From contig WPIO01000039.1 of the NCBI GenBank assembly GCA_009760855.2, positions 845,001-909,000 of the forward strand: DNA of 64,000 nucleotides, written 5' to 3'. Positions 62,396 to 64,000 of this stretch are shown one piece after another. The position numbers and the translations under genes are program-made. The notes under the pieces are model-generated. The model searched no databases and was not told the origin of the DNA. It saw only the letters and a list, made by a program, of their open reading frames with translations. This DNA is from Cristatella mucedo (taxonomy: Eukaryota > Bryozoa > Phylactolaemata > Cristatellidae). How positions within the stretch are numbered: position 1 is the first letter of the stretch; the number at the start of each line of letters is the position of its first letter.

Positions 62396-63399
62396 GGAGC
62401 AGTTTCATCGCACTGGTTCTCAGTTCTCCGTACAATCACAGCTCGGAAAAATATGAGCAGCTGATAATGACTCTCTTAAATTGAACTATTTTAAATGAGA
62501 CGCACAATGTCGCTCAAAGTCAATGTACTAGATGCTTATTTTGAAAAAAAATTAATGGGAATTGGAAGCCAACTTAGAGGAGCAGCATGACATTCTTTGG
62601 TAGAATTTACCGAACTTAGAATCTTATTGCGAGAGCCAGCATTGTAAAAGAGATTAATGACTAGGATTTAGGAGCTTGTCTATAAAAAACGCGATTTGAA
62701 ATGTCGCCGCTGTCTGGTGAATCAATTTATTTCTGTACCATATTAGGCAGTCATATTAGTTTGACCGAAGTGAAATAAACTTTAATTTAGATCCATACAC
62801 TGTTCTATCATACCAGATTGGACCTTTAGTCGCCCGATTTTCTGTTTTCTCGTCAGAAACGGGTCCATTTAAAATTAATCATTTGTCCCGATCACAAAAC
62901 AAAAGTTTTTGGAGCATATTGGTCATTTTGAACACTTAAAAGAAAGAAGCAGTTAGCCATCAAAACTTATTCAATAATCCTGAACATAAGTTATCTTGCA
63001 AGTGTTTGAACGTTTATAACAATACAACATTTGCTTTACGTCATAATAGAAATAATTATATTTGCACGAGCTTCCCAAAAATCTGTGCTAGAAAAAGGAA
63101 GAGGTGCCCGAAACTCGCGACCCAGGCCATGTGGGTACATGTCCTGAAGCAAGCGATCATTAATAGGCTGCTGCAACTGGAAAATTGGCCGCCAACACTA
63201 TTTTTCCGCATATAGAATTTTTTTTTATGAAAGAACTATAGAAATACCAGCTGTTTTTTCCACTTTCATGCCAACTGAAAAGTGATTGCCGTTTTCGGCA
63301 CCGTTTTAGCGTGCATAGGTGCAAACGTGGCAGTTTTAACTGAGTAAATATTGAGAGAAAAATTTGGATTAAGTTGTTGCTAATTTAATGTCTAATCGG
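62396..63399. other. No gene seen
   Basis: AT-rich unique sequence. Confidence 0.5.
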
Positions 63400-63640
63400 G
63401 ATTCTTGGTGACTCCAGTCTTTAATGAGCTCCAGGCATGGGAAGAATAAGAACTGAAGGCCCAGTATACTAAGGATTTAGGGTTGCTTGCAGGCATAGAA
63501 GCGACACGAATTGCTATGGCTGACGATGCTACGCGAAGCCTTTTAAAATGGTAATTTAGATACCTAGGCCTCAGCCAGAGAATCAAGAGATCTTAAAGCG
63601 AGTGACAGAATCCTGAGCTATAATCGACACCTGATAGGAA
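63400..63640 (-). mobile_element. LINE-A C-terminal RT fragment, diverged
   Basis: The minus-strand peptide ends AFSSYSSHAWSSLKTGV, parallel to ALSSCAPEAWNSLPTCV at 33530-33620. The upstream part loosely follows the same region. Confidence 0.5.
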
Positions 63641-63868
63641 TTCAGCGAAGTTAGGCAAAAAGCGTTCTAATTGGGTCGTCAACTTTCGAAATGCCTGGCC
63701 GAAATGTTCGCACCAAAATTAAGCGTCTTACTTTTTCGGGCAGAGAAACCTGCAACTAAGGAGTCACAAAAGTCTTGTTACTATACCACGAGTGCAATAA
63801 CTTGCTTTCAGTGGTGCCTGGTCAGAAACGTACTGCCAGAACATGCAGAGAACAGGAAACAGAGTCAG

Positions 63869-63936
63869 GGAGAGCACCTCGTCACTCGTCCTTGACCTTG
63901 AGAGCACCTTATCACTCGTCCTTGATAACCAATTTT
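63869..63936. repeat. Tandem ~30-base duplication
   Basis: GAGCACCTCGTCACTCGTCC and its near-copy GAGCACCTTATCACTCGTCC lie in direct succession. Confidence 0.75.
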
Positions 63937-64000
63937 TTCTGGCACACAGAAACTAGAGGTGCTAAGACAGCATGCCGGATGTCTCATGTTGAAATTTTCA

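Overview
This window looks like animal nuclear DNA, most probably from an invertebrate. The evidence is two intron-bearing collagen genes with TATA boxes, consensus GT/AG splice sites and AATAAA polyadenylation signals, set in AT-rich, repeat-dense DNA full of decayed non-LTR retrotransposons, tRNA-derived SINEs and long microsatellites. I cannot name the species. The collagen architecture (type II membrane anchor, furin-type site, Cys pair, triple helix) resembles nematode cuticle procollagens, but the helix is several times longer than theirs.

Gene content is low. The only two genes I can support are on the minus strand about 25 kb apart: collagen gene 1 (exon 1 31604-31886, exon 2 26480-30336; 1379 aa deduced) and collagen gene 2 (exon 1 55928-56156, exon 2 51710-55593; 1370 aa deduced). 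They are paralogues with the same layout. A short cytoplasmic N-terminus is followed by a membrane segment ending in SVL[IV]YEA[IV], a polar stalk, one phase-1 intron, an R-x-K-R site just after the splice junction, a CxC pair, 411 or 412 Gly-X-Y triplets, and a short tail ending in GW. Both have GC-rich TATA promoters and a polyadenylation signal 78-99 bases past the stop codon. The inferred product is a secreted structural chain, cuticle-like or other extracellular matrix, released from a membrane anchor by proprotein cleavage.

The rest is a repeat graveyard. LINE family A is L2/CR1-like: decayed endonuclease, reverse transcriptase and a 3' hairpin tail with (ATT)n. It occurs about 20 times in both orientations. 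LINE family B is a related element with a different 3' end and occurs seven times. SINE-1 is tRNA-derived and carries nearly the same 3' hairpin as LINE-A, which suggests it used the LINE-A machinery. SINE-2 is a second tRNA-like family with two copies. There is also a 1-kb inverted repeat (9459-10437), a GC-rich island with degenerate coding-like repeats (10660-11980), an old ~175-bp tandem satellite (22989-24080), and a weak trace of an LTR-element integrase (47185-47960).

Layout: 1-26 kb, repeats only; 26.4-32 kb, collagen gene 1 and promoter; 32-51.5 kb, GC-rich spacer, microsatellites and LINE/SINE fragments; 51.6-56.3 kb, collagen gene 2; 56.3-59.7 kb, unexplained GC-rich DNA; 59.7-64 kb, nested LINEs. 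Short open frames elsewhere are not supported as genes.
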